Shown here piece by piece: positions 23,872 to 33,222 of a DNA stretch of 64,000 bases. The DNA lies in assembly GCA_965248765.1 (NCBI GenBank), contig CBDFKF010000004.1:2046001-2110000 (forward strand), in the 5' to 3' direction. The notes under the pieces were generated by a model. The model saw nothing but the letters and a program-made list of their open reading frames with translations. It had not been told where the DNA came from and did not search any database. The translations under genes and the position numbers were made by a program. Numbering within the stretch: the stretch's first letter is position 1; every line of letters begins with the position of its first letter. Source of the DNA: CBDFKF01 sp965248765. GTDB lineage: Bacteria > Pseudomonadota > Alphaproteobacteria > VGEJ01.

Positions 23872-24924
23872 GTGACCGGGGGAATATTGATCTATGGGGC
23901 GACGGGGTACACCGCCAAGCTGATCGCCGCGTTGGCGCGGCAGCGCGGTGTCAAACCCGTTCTAGCCGGCCGCCACGAGGCCAAGACTCGACGGGTCGCG
24001 GAGTCCTTCGACATGGACGCGAAGGTCTTCGGCCTTGACGATCGAGACAGGCTTGATGCCGCGCTTTCTGACGTTGCGGTCGTCCTCCATTGTGCCGGTC
24101 CGTTTTCGCGGACGTCGCGAGCCATGGTGGATGCCTGTATCCGAACCGGCTGCCACTACTTGGACATAACCGGCGAGATCGACGTCTTCGAGGCGTGCGC
24201 GGCGCGCGGTCCGCAGGCTGCCGATAACGGCGTCATGGTGCTGCCGGGCGTCGGCTTCGATGTCGTGCCGAGCGATTGCCTGGCCGCTCACGCGGCGTCG
24301 AAGGTCGTCTCGCCCAAACGGCTCACCCTGGCGATTGCTGGGCCAACGACGTTATCGCGGGGGACGGCGAAGACCATCGTCGAGGGCATCGGTCAGCCTT
24401 CGCGCGTGCGTCGCGGCGGCCACATCGTGCCATTGAAAAAGCCGATCCGTCGGGAGATCGACTTTGGCAACCGAAGCGTGCCCTGCGTGTCGATCACCTG
24501 GGGCGATGTCGCGATCGCGTATCACTCTATCGGCACCGACGACATCGAGGTCCTTTTTGCGTCGACCCCGGAGGTGGAGCAAGCCGTAAACCTCAATCCG
24601 TTATTGCGGTTCTTGCTCACCACCGGGTTCGCCCAAAAAATGATTAAACGTCGGATCGACAAACAGCCGGGGGGGCCCGATACCTCTGAGCGCGAGCAAG
24701 GCTCAAGTACTCTGTTCGCCGAGGTGGAAGGCGCCAACGGTGAGGTGGCAAGCGCCATGCTCCGAACCCCGGAGGCCTATTCGCTGACCGCGGACAGTGC
24801 GCTTACGATTGCCATGCGCGTCGCATCGGGTGACCACAAACCCGGATTTCAAACGCCCTCGATGGCGTTCGGAGCTGATTTCGTTGTTGATCTCGAGGGA
24901 GTGACGCGCGAGGACGTTCCTTGA
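23872..24924 (+). CDS. saccharopine dehydrogenase-like NAD(P)-binding protein
   Basis: 350 residues beginning with GTG 23872, with GGAGAACAGC upstream. The first 100 residues are a Rossmann domain of the saccharopine dehydrogenase-like oxidoreductase type: ILIYGATGYTAKLIAALARQRG, AGRHEAK and VVLHCAGPFSRTSRAMVDACIRTGCHYLDITGE. The later VLPGVGFDVVPSDCLAAH is also characteristic of this family, which includes trans-acting enoyl reductases and saccharopine dehydrogenase-like oxidoreductases in animals and actinobacteria. The reaction is unknown. It is monocistronic here; the next gene is convergent. Confidence 0.88.
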   Translation: MTGGILIYGATGYTAKLIAALARQRGVKPVLAGRHEAKTRRVAESFDMDAKVFGLDDRDRLDAALSDVAVVLHCAGPFSRTSRAMVDACIRTGCHYLDITGEIDVFEACAARGPQAADNGVMVLPGVGFDVVPSDCLAAHAASKVVSPKRLTLAIAGPTTLSRGTAKTIVEGIGQPSRVRRGGHIVPLKKPIRREIDFGNRSVPCVSITWGDVAIAYHSIGTDDIEVLFASTPEVEQAVNLNPLLRFLLTTGFAQKMIKRRIDKQPGGPDTSEREQGSSTLFAEVEGANGEVASAMLRTPEAYSLTADSALTIAMRVASGDHKPGFQTPSMAFGADFVVDLEGVTREDVP

Positions 24925-24959
24925 TGCCCGTCCGCTACCGATGGCCGACCTGACCGACG

Positions 24960-26300
24960 CTAGCGCTTGCATCGACTTTCATCGGCTCCCCCGGCTGCCG
25001 CGTCGAGATTTCCAGGGCGCCCATGACCGCGACCCCGGTTGCCGACGCCGTCGCACTCCACCGCGAGGTGAGGTGGCACGATGATGGCGATCGCTCCCAT
25101 CACCATGGTGGCGTTGACTTCGGTGACGCCAGGACCGAACTCGGCTTCGCGAAAGTCTAGATCGATGCCGCCCATCACGGCGACCACACGCAGTTTCTTG
25201 GGCACGCGCCACGTGCCTTGACGTTGGATGCCGCTGAGGATCGACAGCACGCGCTGGCCCTCGCGAACGCCGGCCGCGATGGTGACCTGCCGCAGGATCT
25301 GCGGCGCTTCCCTCGTGCCGGTCGCCTCTGGGTCCAGCACGACCCGGTAGGCGCGCACGGGCTCGGCGATGTTCTTGACCCGCTGCGGACCAAGATCCTC
25401 GAAGCCCGGGGCGAGCTTGTCTCTCACGCTGTCGTAGACGACGCCGGAGACCGAGATCCCGCCCGGCGGCGCGATCTCCTGCATGCGGGCGGCCACGTTG
25501 ACGCCGTCGCCGTGAATGTCGTCGCCCTCGACGATCACGTCGCCGAGGTTGATGCCGACGCGGAGAACGATCTGCTCACGCTCGGGCACGCCGGTATTGC
25601 GCGCGGCCATCGCGCGCTGAACCTCGGTAGCGCATCGCACGGCGTCGACGACACTCGCGAACTCGACGAGCAAGCCGTCCCCCATCAGCTTGACGATGCG
25701 GCCGTTGTGCTCGGCGATCTTGGGCTCGACGAGCTCGGTGCGATGGGCACGAAGCCGGGCGAACGTGCCCTCCTCGTCGGCGCGCACGTTCGTGAGGCCG
25801 GTCACGGTGTAGCTGTCGGTGCTCGCACCGCTGCCGCTGATGTCGCTCCAGTTGCCGTAGGCGCCCGCGCCTGTTCTCCGGCGATACTGGTACTTGGTGA
25901 TCGTGTTGTTGCCCGGATCGCCCCAGGTCAGCGTCACCTCGGTTTCACCCGGCGTGGCCGAGAGGTTCGGGGCGGCCGGGGCCAAAGTGTTCCCCTTGAC
26001 CCCGATCTGTATCGAAGTCGAGTACACACCGCCACCACCCTGCCAGCTCCCGGTTTCGCCGGACGGGCGCGTGTAGCGGTGATTGCCGATGCTCCACCCT
26101 ATGGCCTTGCCGGAATCTTCGTTGTCGTTTGCCGTCAGGTTCCAACGAGGTCTGGTTCCGCTACCGCCAAAAGTTGTGTGCACGAAGTATCGGGTGTTTC
26201 GATTCAGATGGGCCCCGCCGGGAGCGGTGAACGTCTGGACTCCCGTCCCCACGTTGGTCGGGTTGTTTAAGGTGTATTCCCCCGACTGAGGAGGGATACG
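24960..26300 (-). pseudogene. chimeric ORF: fibronectin type III region, truncated class III cyclase, LiaF-like tail
   Basis: An open frame of at least 430 residues made of three unrelated parts. Residues 1-150 are extracellular-type: APGGAHLNRNTRYFVHTTF then an FN3 domain (APAAPNLSATPGETEVTLTW to DSYTVTGLTN). Directly after TGLTN comes ADEEGTFARLRAHRTELVEPKIAEHNGRIVKLMGDGLLVEF, a class III cyclase that lacks the first strand and its metal-binding Asp, and continues to VRAYRVVLDPE. The last part, RVVAVMGGIDLDFREAEFGPG and TMVMGAIAIIVPP, resembles the LiaF/cell-wall-active-antibiotics-response C-terminal domain. Upstream it fades into an IS3 orfA fragment near 26300, so its own start is missing. 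I read it as a recombination product rather than a designed fusion. Confidence 0.65.
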
Positions 26301-26302
26301 CG

Positions 26303-26355
26303 ATGAGCAGGAGACGCAGGTTTTCCGGGGAGCTGAAGGCGAAGATCGCGCTTGA
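26303..26355 (+). pseudogene. IS3-family orfA 5' fragment
   Basis: ATG 26303 with GGAGGG upstream reads MSRRRRFSGELKAKIALD, the conserved start of IS3-family OrfA (helix-turn-helix). It stops after 18 codons where the IS21-type end TGTCAACGGCGG begins at 26356. So an IS21 element inserted into, or recombined with, an IS3 copy. Confidence 0.7.
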
Positions 26356-26582
26356 TGTCAACGGCGGCGTAAAAATGTACCGGCGCGGCGGCGTAGAAAT
26401 GTACTGCGGGCCGGGTGGTAGCTTGTCCCCGTAGTCCACGGGAGGGACCCGCGCGCGGGTCGACGCGCCCTCTGTGCGCGGCTGGCGGCGGCCCGCGCGT
26501 GGGAGGGGGCTGTGGGCCCACGGGGACAAGCGGGGGGTTATTCGGACGGTTGCCGGCGTCGTGACCGGCTCTGCTTGAGGCG
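26356..26582 (-). mobile_element. IS21-family right-end remnant
   Basis: Read on the minus strand, this matches the last part of the IS21 element at 39.7-43.4 kb: the istB tail RLKQSRSRRRQPSE, the GC-rich trailer and two copies of the end motif GTACATTTxTACGxCGCCG. It ends at TGTCAACGGCGGCG (26356), the counterpart of 43410. Compared with that copy it contains about 61 extra bases between two GGGAGGG repeats, so one copy has lost or gained that block. All of istA and nearly all of istB are missing. Confidence 0.82.
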
Positions 26583-26583
26583 A

Positions 26584-26779
26584 ATGGACAGTGTCGCTGC
26601 GGGCAGCCATCGGCATTCCCCACACTCTCGCCGACCTCGGCGTCGCTGAGGCGGACATCGAGCGGCTGGCGCCGATGGCGGCGGCCGACGTGTGCGCCGG
26701 CGAGAATCCGCGCGCGCTGCCGCCCGAGACCTGCGCCGCCCTCTATCGTGACGCGATCGGCGGCCTTCTCCGCCTCTGA
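26584..26779 (+). pseudogene. iron-containing alcohol dehydrogenase, C-terminal fragment
   Basis: The frame ending at TGA 26777-26779 reads RAAIGIPHTLADLGVAEADI then LAPMAAADVCAGENPRALPP and AALYRDAIGG. This is the end of a group III (Fe-dependent) alcohol dehydrogenase, where IPxxLxxLGV and the NPR motif are diagnostic. All of the NAD and metal domain is absent: the IS21 remnant sits directly upstream at 26582. About 62 residues remain of the usual 380. Confidence 0.75.
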
Positions 26780-26804
26780 TGTCATCCGCGCGGCCCGCCA
26801 TCGC

Positions 26805-26836
26805 GGCCCCAGATGGCTTTGGCCCCAGATGGCTTT
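26805..26836 (+). repeat. two tandem copies of a 16-bp unit
   Basis: GGCCCCAGATGGCTTT is repeated exactly at 26805-26820 and 26821-26836, and a partial third unit follows. It lies between the Fe-ADH fragment and the SLC13 permease gene. No function is apparent. Confidence 0.85.
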
Positions 26837-26919
26837 GGCCCCGGGCCGATTTCCGTGTAGGAGTGGGCGATGCCCGGGGGGGAGTGGATGCGCAGTGACG
26901 TGGCCGGCGAGGAACGCCG

Positions 26920-28698
26920 GTGAGCGCCGAGCAAGCAATCGCCTTCGCCGTCTTAGGCGCAACGCTCGTGGTCTTCGTGTGGGGCCGCTGGCGCTATGAC
27001 CTCGTCGCCGTTTGCGCCTTGATCGCGGTAACGCTCGCCGGTCTGGTGCCGGCGGGCGAGGCGTTCGCCGGCTTCGCCCATCCGGCGGTGATCACGGTGG
27101 CGGCGGTACTGGTGATCTCGCGGGCGCTCAGGAACGCCGGGGTCGTCGACCTCGCGGTGCGCCTACTGGCGCCGCTGCGCGGCCGGCCGACCGTGCAGCT
27201 CGCCGCTCAGAGCTCGATCATCGCGCTCCTGTCTGCGTTCATGAACAACGTCGGCGCCATGGCTCTGATGCTGCCGGTAGCCCTGCGCAACGCTTATCGC
27301 GACGGCTATGCCCCGGCACTCGTCTTGATGCCGCTCGCTTTCGCCTCGCTCCTCGGTGGCCTCACCACGCTGATCGGCACCCCGCCCAACATCATCATCG
27401 CGACGTTTCGCGCCGAGCATGCGGGCGTGCCGTTCGCGATGTTCGACTATTCCCCGGTGGGGCTGGTGGTGGCGCTCGCCGGCCTGGTGTTCGTCAGCCT
27501 GATCGGCTGGCGGCTCATTCCGCTCGACCGCCGCGGTCAGAGCGACCCGGCCAAGCTGTTCGAGATCGACAACTACGTCGCCGAAGCACAGGTCGTCCAG
27601 GGGACCGAAGCGGTCGGCCAGTCGATCCAGGAGCTGGAGGCATTGGCCGAGAACGACGTGACCATCGCCGGCCTGTTCCGCGGCGAGCGGCGCAACCTGG
27701 TGCCATCGGGGTACGAACGCGTGCGGGCGGACGATGTGCTGGTCCTCGAAGGCGATCCGACCGCGCTGACCAGCCTGATCGAGGCGGCGAAGCTCAAGCT
27801 CGTCAGTAGCGACAAGCCGCTCGGCGAGGACCTGAGGTCCGACGATGTCGGCCTCGCCGAGGCCGTGATCATGCCGGGATCGTCGATCCTCGCTCGCTCG
27901 GCGCGCGCCGCCCGGTTGCGCACGATCCACCGCGTCAATCTGCTGGCCTTGGCGCGCCACGGCACGGAGATTCACCAGCGCCTGAGCAATGTTCGGTTCC
28001 AGGTCGGTGACGTTCTGCTGCTGCAGGGCGCTACCGAAACGCTGCCTGAGACCTTGCAGCAACTCGGGTGCCTGCCGCTCGCCGGACGCGGCCTGTCCAT
28101 CGGCGCCCCACAGCGCCTCGTCTTCGCCGGCGGCATCTTCGCCCTGGCGATTGCGGCGACTCTCGTGGGCCTGTTGCCGGTCCACGTCGCCTTCGTCACC
28201 GCGGCGGCCGTCCTGGTGCTCACTCAGGTCATCTCGCTCGGCGAGGTGTACGAGGCGATCGATTGGCCGATCATCGTGCTGTTAGGCGCGATGATCCCCG
28301 TGGGGAGCGCCCTCGAAGCGACGGGCGGCGCGGCGCTGATCGCCAACACGATCGTCCAGGCAACCGCGGGCCTAAGCCCGGTGTGGGTGCTGGCGGCGCT
28401 GTTCATCGCCACTATGTTCATCTCGGACGTCATCAACAACAACGCGACCGCGGTACTGATGGCGCCGATCGCGATCGAGCTCGCCGAGCGGCTGAGCGTT
28501 GCCGTCGATCCGTTCCTGATGGCGACCGCGCTGGGCGCGAGCTGTGCCTTCCTGACACCGATCGGCCATCAGTCGAACACGCTGGTGATGGCGCCGGGCG
28601 GCTATCGTTTCGGCGATTACTGGCGCATGGGGCTGCCGCTCGAAGCGGTGATCGCGGCGGTCGGCATCCCAACGGTGCTGTGGATCTGGCCGCTGTGA
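26920..28698 (+). CDS. SLC13/DASS-type permease with central TrkA-C (RCK_C) domains
   Basis: 592 residues. Membrane segments flank a central soluble region. The first half has ITVAAVLVISRALRNAGVV, SAFMNNVGAMALMLPVA and GGLTTLIGTPPNIIIATF, which is the Na/anion-binding SNT-like motif of the SLC13 family; the second half has SDVINNNATAVLMAPIAIELA and FLTPIGHQSNTLVMAPGGY. Between them, residues about 210-390 form two TrkA-C-like domains (SIQELEALAENDVTIAGLFR, VRADDVLVLEGD). Members import sulfate or dicarboxylates with sodium. Start GTG 26920 follows GAACGCCG; the ribosome site is weak. The gene stands alone. Confidence 0.88.
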   Translation: MSAEQAIAFAVLGATLVVFVWGRWRYDLVAVCALIAVTLAGLVPAGEAFAGFAHPAVITVAAVLVISRALRNAGVVDLAVRLLAPLRGRPTVQLAAQSSIIALLSAFMNNVGAMALMLPVALRNAYRDGYAPALVLMPLAFASLLGGLTTLIGTPPNIIIATFRAEHAGVPFAMFDYSPVGLVVALAGLVFVSLIGWRLIPLDRRGQSDPAKLFEIDNYVAEAQVVQGTEAVGQSIQELEALAENDVTIAGLFRGERRNLVPSGYERVRADDVLVLEGDPTALTSLIEAAKLKLVSSDKPLGEDLRSDDVGLAEAVIMPGSSILARSARAARLRTIHRVNLLALARHGTEIHQRLSNVRFQVGDVLLLQGATETLPETLQQLGCLPLAGRGLSIGAPQRLVFAGGIFALAIAATLVGLLPVHVAFVTAAAVLVLTQVISLGEVYEAIDWPIIVLLGAMIPVGSALEATGGAALIANTIVQATAGLSPVWVLAALFIATMFISDVINNNATAVLMAPIAIELAERLSVAVDPFLMATALGASCAFLTPIGHQSNTLVMAPGGYRFGDYWRMGLPLEAVIAAVGIPTVLWIWPL

Positions 28699-28957
28699 CG
28701 AGAGGACTGGGGTAGGTACTCATCAAACGGAGGGCCTGCTTACGGCGGCCCCCGGCGACGGCAGCCTCGGATTAAGCCACTATTGGCAACCTCGTGTTAT
28801 GATGTTTGCTGGGGATGCGACATGTCGCTAACGAGATCGCGCCCTATATCCCAAGGCCGCTTTCAGTCGAGACACCATGTTGGTGGACGTGCTCGACCTC
28901 TCCAGTCTGCACCGTTGGTCAGCGCGTCGCGACGACAATCAAAGGGAGGTAGCTGCG
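28699..28957. other. intergenic region before the binding-protein gene
   Basis: About 260 bases with no gene. It contains the leader of the substrate-binding protein gene, whose ribosome site AAAGGGAGGT lies at 28941-28950. I see no clear promoter. Confidence 0.4.
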
Positions 28958-30217
28958 ATGGGTTTCAGCAGAATTCTCAAGAATGGGTATGCGCTCGGGG
29001 CGTTCGCAGCCCTGAGCCTCGGCTTGTTCGCGGCCGGGGCCTCGGCGGAGGACGACGTGATAAAGCTCGGCTTTCTGGGCTCTCTGACCGGCAGCCCGTT
29101 CACCGCGGACGGCACCGAAGGATTGAACGGTGCCGAGCTGGCGGTGAAGGAGATCAACGCGGCCGGCGGCGTGGCTGGCCGCAAACTCGAGCTGCTGGTC
29201 TACGACACCAAGGAGATGACGCCTGATGCGGTAATCAGCGCATTCAACCGCATCGAAGGTAACGATGAGATCAGCGCCACGATCGCATCACTGTGCAGCT
29301 TGACGAACTTCGAGATCGAGTACTTTGGCGAGCTCGGCATGCCCTACATGTTGGCGACGGGATCGCAGCAGACCCGCGATATCATTGCGCCCAATCCGGA
29401 TGGCTACAAGAACGTCTGGAGCTTGACGCCGTCGTACGACGGCTACGAGACGGAGCTTCCGATCGTGCTCGAGGGCCTGATCGAGGCGAGAACGTTGAAC
29501 CCGCGGGATCGCACGGTGGCGCTGATCGGTGCCGACAACCCCTACAGCATGTCGATCTACAATGGCTTGCAGAAGAGCTTCCCGGCGCACGGTTGGACAA
29601 TCACCTTCGATGAGGTGGTGCCGCCGACCGAGGTCAACGATTGGCGTAGTCTATTGGCCAAGATTCGTGGCAACCCGCCGGTGGCCGTGGTCAACACCGA
29701 GCCATCATCGTCGAACGCGGCAACCTTCATGAACCAGTTTATGGAGGACCCGACGAACTCGGTGATGTTCATCCAGTACGCGCCCTCGGTGCCCGAGTTC
29801 AGCGACCTGACCAAGGCGAACTCGAGCGGTGTGATGTACAACCTGCTGGGTGGCGCGATCAGGTCGCCCAAGCATCCGCGCACCGCGGAGCTCGCAGCGA
29901 AATACCTGGCCGAGTACGAGATCGAGTCGGGCACCTACGGCTTCCTTTTGTACGAGATGGTCTACCTGCTGCACGATTGCTACGCCAACGGGGTCGATCC
30001 CAAGGATTGGACCGGGTTGAGCCAATGCCTGGCGGACACCAACAAGGTGCTGGCCAACGGCCGCATGGTGTTCGATCCAAAGACTCACCTGGCGACGCAG
30101 GACAACGATCACGTGCCGATCCAGTTCTATCAAATCTGGGAAGGCGAGCATGTGCTGATCTACCCGCCCAAGTTCGCGACGGGCGAGTACAAGCTGCCGC
30201 CCTGGATGACGAACTAG
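28958..30217 (+). CDS. ABC-type branched-chain amino acid/urea-like substrate-binding protein
   Basis: 419 residues. A signal peptide is clear: Lys-rich start, hydrophobic YALGAFAALSLGLFAAGASAE, cleavage after ASA. The mature part is a type I periplasmic binding protein of the LivJ/urea family: IKLGFLGSLTGSPFTADGTEGLNGAELAVKEINAAGGVAGRKLEL and later VAVVNTEPSSSNAATFM and IQYAPSVPEF. The next gene is on the opposite strand, so no permease or ATPase genes are adjacent: this is an orphan binding protein. The start ATG 28958 has the near-perfect site AAAGGGAGGT. A strong terminator follows 16 nt after the stop. Confidence 0.9.
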   Translation: MGFSRILKNGYALGAFAALSLGLFAAGASAEDDVIKLGFLGSLTGSPFTADGTEGLNGAELAVKEINAAGGVAGRKLELLVYDTKEMTPDAVISAFNRIEGNDEISATIASLCSLTNFEIEYFGELGMPYMLATGSQQTRDIIAPNPDGYKNVWSLTPSYDGYETELPIVLEGLIEARTLNPRDRTVALIGADNPYSMSIYNGLQKSFPAHGWTITFDEVVPPTEVNDWRSLLAKIRGNPPVAVVNTEPSSSNAATFMNQFMEDPTNSVMFIQYAPSVPEFSDLTKANSSGVMYNLLGGAIRSPKHPRTAELAAKYLAEYEIESGTYGFLLYEMVYLLHDCYANGVDPKDWTGLSQCLADTNKVLANGRMVFDPKTHLATQDNDHVPIQFYQIWEGEHVLIYPPKFATGEYKLPPWMTN

Positions 30218-30233
30218 GAGCGACCGCCTTCGG

Positions 30234-30275
30234 CCAGCCGCGGCTCGCCTGGCGGTGAGCCGCGGCTGGTTTTCT
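30234..30275 (+). terminator. intrinsic terminator after the binding-protein gene
   Basis: A perfect 13-bp stem: CCAGCCGCGGCTC at 30234-30246 and its complement at 30257-30269, 10-base loop, then TTTTCTCTGTTT. It may also serve the convergent cyclase gene ending at 30350. Confidence 0.88.
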
Positions 30276-30349
30276 CTGTTTCGATTCGCCGACTCGCTTC
30301 AGGCCTCTGGTCATCCGACGCGCCGTCTCGGCGAGGCAGCCGACGCCCG

Positions 30350-31600
30350 CTACGCGGGATCGGGTTGAAGCAACCACGTGCTGAGCTCGCCTTTGCCGGG
30401 GACAGCGAGGGAGCGCGGACCGATGAGCCCGTAGTCTCCGGCGAGGAGCTGCTTGGTGTCCTCGGAGAGGAGGACGGCGCCGGGCTGGCCAAGGGATTCC
30501 AGGCGCCGGGCCGTGTTCACGGTGTCGCCCCAGAGGTCGTACGAGAACTTGGCCCGGCCCATCACGCCGGCCACGGCCGGTCCGGAATGAACACCGACGC
30601 GGAGCTGTAAGCCCGGCCAGACCTCCTCCGCCAGCGCCCGAGCATCGGCAAGGATATCGCGCGCCATGCGAACGACACGGTCGGCGTGATCGGTCTGCAC
30701 CTCAGGCGCGCCGCCGACCAGCATATAGGCATCGCCAATCGTCTTGATCTTCTCGAGGCCATGCTGCTGCGCCCGCACGTCGAAGCCCGAGAACAGCGCA
30801 CTCAACCGCGCCACCACGTCTTCGGGCTGCATCGTCGAGGTTTGGGTGGTGAAGCCGACGACGTCAGCGAACAGGACCGTCACACACTCGTAGCGATCGG
30901 CGATGATCTGCGCGGAGGCATCTCCGCTTTCCTCGAGCCGGTAGGCGATGGCTCGCGGGAGGATGGCAAAGAGAAGGCGCTCGGCGCGCGCGCGGGCATC
31001 GCGGAGATCGGCCTCGGTCCGGGCAATGAGCTCGCGGTAAAGCAGCGGGGAAATGACGGCAAGGCCGACCGCGCCGACGATACTGGTGGCGAATAGGCCA
31101 TCGAGGACCAGGTCGCTATAGGGGGCGACGAGACCTTCGTCAAAGGCCACCTTGATGTAGACGAACGCGGCGACCGACAGGGCGGCAATACCCAGCGGCA
31201 CCGGCCATTGCCCCCCGCGGGTCATCCACACCGTGAGCCCGGCAAGCGGAATCAGGTAGAGCTGGTAGCCGGCCTCGCCGCCCAGGAACGCCGCCGGGAT
31301 GGCGACGTTGGCGCACCCGGTCGCGGTAAGCAGCAGGGCCGTCCACGCCGGTGCGATGACGCTGCTGAGCCAGATGTTCGACGCGTAAATGGCGATGAAG
31401 ACAACATTGGCGAGGACGAGCAGCGTGAGGCTGGAGCCGGCTGTGGCGAGATAGAAAACGGCGTAGCCGGCATTGAGCACGACGCCAATCATCGCGGTCA
31501 GGTTGACGCTGCGGACGCGGCGCGCTTCTTCTGCCGCCTCCTTTCCGGTCGTGCCGACATCGACGAGTCGGCGTACCATCGCTGGTAGAATCGGGCGCAT
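30350..31600 (-). CDS. membrane-bound class III adenylate/guanylate cyclase
   Basis: 416 residues from ATG 31600 (GAGGAGG upstream). About six membrane helices fill residues 30-190. A linker follows, LLYRELIARTEADLRDARARAERLLFAILPRAIAYRL, and then the cyclase homology domain: first metal Asp in VTVLFADVVGFTTQTS, second in KIKTIGDAYMLVGG, lysine of the K-I-K-T-I-G-D substrate motif, and the transition-state Asn/Arg in LWGDTVNTARRLES. All catalytic residues are present, so it should make cAMP. It is divergent from the DUF3179 gene with about 79 nt between the two start codons chosen here. Confidence 0.9.
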   Translation of the reverse strand: MRPILPAMVRRLVDVGTTGKEAAEEARRVRSVNLTAMIGVVLNAGYAVFYLATAGSSLTLLVLANVVFIAIYASNIWLSSVIAPAWTALLLTATGCANVAIPAAFLGGEAGYQLYLIPLAGLTVWMTRGGQWPVPLGIAALSVAAFVYIKVAFDEGLVAPYSDLVLDGLFATSIVGAVGLAVISPLLYRELIARTEADLRDARARAERLLFAILPRAIAYRLEESGDASAQIIADRYECVTVLFADVVGFTTQTSTMQPEDVVARLSALFSGFDVRAQQHGLEKIKTIGDAYMLVGGAPEVQTDHADRVVRMARDILADARALAEEVWPGLQLRVGVHSGPAVAGVMGRAKFSYDLWGDTVNTARRLESLGQPGAVLLSEDTKQLLAGDYGLIGPRSLAVPGKGELSTWLLQPDPA

Positions 31601-31679
31601 TGCCGCCTCCTCTGCCCCCACCGTTCGCCTCCTTAGGCATCTGTGGGGCGTGTTTTACTCTATGGGAGGGATCTCGCGC

Positions 31680-33053
31680 GTGATATCGCGTCTTCGCACC
31701 GTGCTTCTCATCTTGGGCGTGCTCGCGCCGCCCATCGCTGCTGAGGCCCATGAGACCGCACCGACCGAGGCCGACCTCGCCGTCGAACGGCTAGTCCGGC
31801 AAGTGTTGCAACCCGATCCGCAGGTCCGCGGCGCGGCTCTGTCGTCGCTGGCCGAGCGCGGTAATTCCGACGTCGCGGCGGGACTGATTCAGGCGATGCG
31901 GTTCGTCAGGAGCGATCCCGCCATCGGCCGAGCGTTGGCCTCACTCACCGGAGTCGATCACGGCAACGACTGGCACGCGTGGATGCTGTGGCAGCAGGCT
32001 CATCCCGAGATCGTTCCCTTCGTTGGCTTCGACGCCTTCAAGGCAGACATTCTGGCCGCGGTCGACGAGAACTTCCGGCACTTTCTATGGCCAGGCATCG
32101 CCCACGAGATACGCCTCGAGGAGATCACCTGGGGTGGCGTGGTCAAGGACGGCATCCCCGCCTTGATCAATCCAACCCACATCGCCGCCGCCGAGGCCGA
32201 CTATCTAACGGATGATGAGCTCGTGTTCGGGATCGAGATCAACGGCGATGCGCGCGCCTATCCGTTGCGCATTCTCGATTGGCACGAGATGGCCAACGAC
32301 GTCGTGGGCGGCGTCCCGCTTGCGCTCGCCTATTGCACCTTGTGCGGCTCGGGCATCCTGTTCGAGACCGACGTAGCGGGGCGCGGGCAACCGTTCGTGT
32401 TCGGCTCGTCCGGGTTCCTCTATCGCTCCAACAAGCTGATGTACGACCACGAGACGCATTCGCTGTGGAATCAATTCACCGGCAGGCCGGTGGTCGGGCG
32501 GCTCACGGGCTCGGGCATCGAGCTTCCGGTGCGGCCAGTGGCGATCACGCGCTGGGCGGACTGGTTGGCGGCCAATCCCGACACGCGGGTGCTGTCCTTG
32601 GAAACCGGGTACGCGCCCGACTACCGACCCGGGCGACCGTACGGCGTGTACTTCGCGAGTCCTGACCTCATGTTCCCGGTCCTCGTGCCCGATGAGCGTC
32701 TTCAGCCCAAGGACTATGTATTCGCCTTGCGCGCCGGCGCTGACGAGAAAGCGTGGCCGTTGAGCGCCTTCGCGGGCGGGCGGGTGATCAATGATTCGCT
32801 GGGGGAGCGCGATATCGTGTTGATCGGCAATGCCGAAACCCGAACCGTGCGTGCCTACGAGGCCGGCGGGCGCGATTTCACCGCCGTACCCGAGACAACG
32901 CAGCAGATAGAAGGCGGTGGCGAGGTCTGGCAGGTCGAGGAGGAGGCGCTGGTCGGTGCCACCGGCACCAGGCTCGCCCGTCTACCGGGCCATATCGCCT
33001 ACTGGTTTGCCTGGAGCGGCTATAAGGGCAGCGCCCCGTTCTACCAGGACTAG
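31680..33053 (+). CDS. DUF3179 domain protein, secreted
   Basis: About 457 residues. The start is followed by a signal peptide (SRLRTVLLILGVLAPPIAAEAHE). I favour GTG 31680, since GGGAGGG lies 8 nt upstream; ATG 31662 is an alternative. The DUF3179 core is recognisable: DWHEMANDVVGGVPLALAYCTLCGSGILFE with the CTLCG pair, FGSSGFLYRSNKLMYDHETHSLWNQFTGRPVVG, and PVAITRWADWLAANPDTRVLSLETGY. DUF3179 proteins are periplasmic or secreted, with conserved Cys residues, and their function is unknown. The gene neighbours a membrane cyclase on the other strand. Confidence 0.88.
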   Translation: MISRLRTVLLILGVLAPPIAAEAHETAPTEADLAVERLVRQVLQPDPQVRGAALSSLAERGNSDVAAGLIQAMRFVRSDPAIGRALASLTGVDHGNDWHAWMLWQQAHPEIVPFVGFDAFKADILAAVDENFRHFLWPGIAHEIRLEEITWGGVVKDGIPALINPTHIAAAEADYLTDDELVFGIEINGDARAYPLRILDWHEMANDVVGGVPLALAYCTLCGSGILFETDVAGRGQPFVFGSSGFLYRSNKLMYDHETHSLWNQFTGRPVVGRLTGSGIELPVRPVAITRWADWLAANPDTRVLSLETGYAPDYRPGRPYGVYFASPDLMFPVLVPDERLQPKDYVFALRAGADEKAWPLSAFAGGRVINDSLGERDIVLIGNAETRTVRAYEAGGRDFTAVPETTQQIEGGGEVWQVEEEALVGATGTRLARLPGHIAYWFAWSGYKGSAPFYQD

Positions 33054-33222
33054 CGAACGACGGCCGCCGCCGAGCCGCGCCGTGGCCTAGCCTCGGCCCA
33101 GCCGGCGCGCCTTGTTCCAAGATCGCCGCCACTGGCGTACGCTTCGCCTGCAGGGTTGCGCACTAGAACAGGTAGCAATCTGCGCCGGGTAGGCCGTGGC
33201 CCGTTGCGGAGAGGGTGACTCC

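Noticed and set aside
26800..26850. Possible CRISPR-like repeats
   Set aside because: Only two adjacent 16-base units without spacers; simple tandem duplication.
28780..28805. TTGGCA and TATGAT as a promoter of the binding-protein gene
   Set aside because: They are only 9 bases apart, too close for a sigma-70 promoter.
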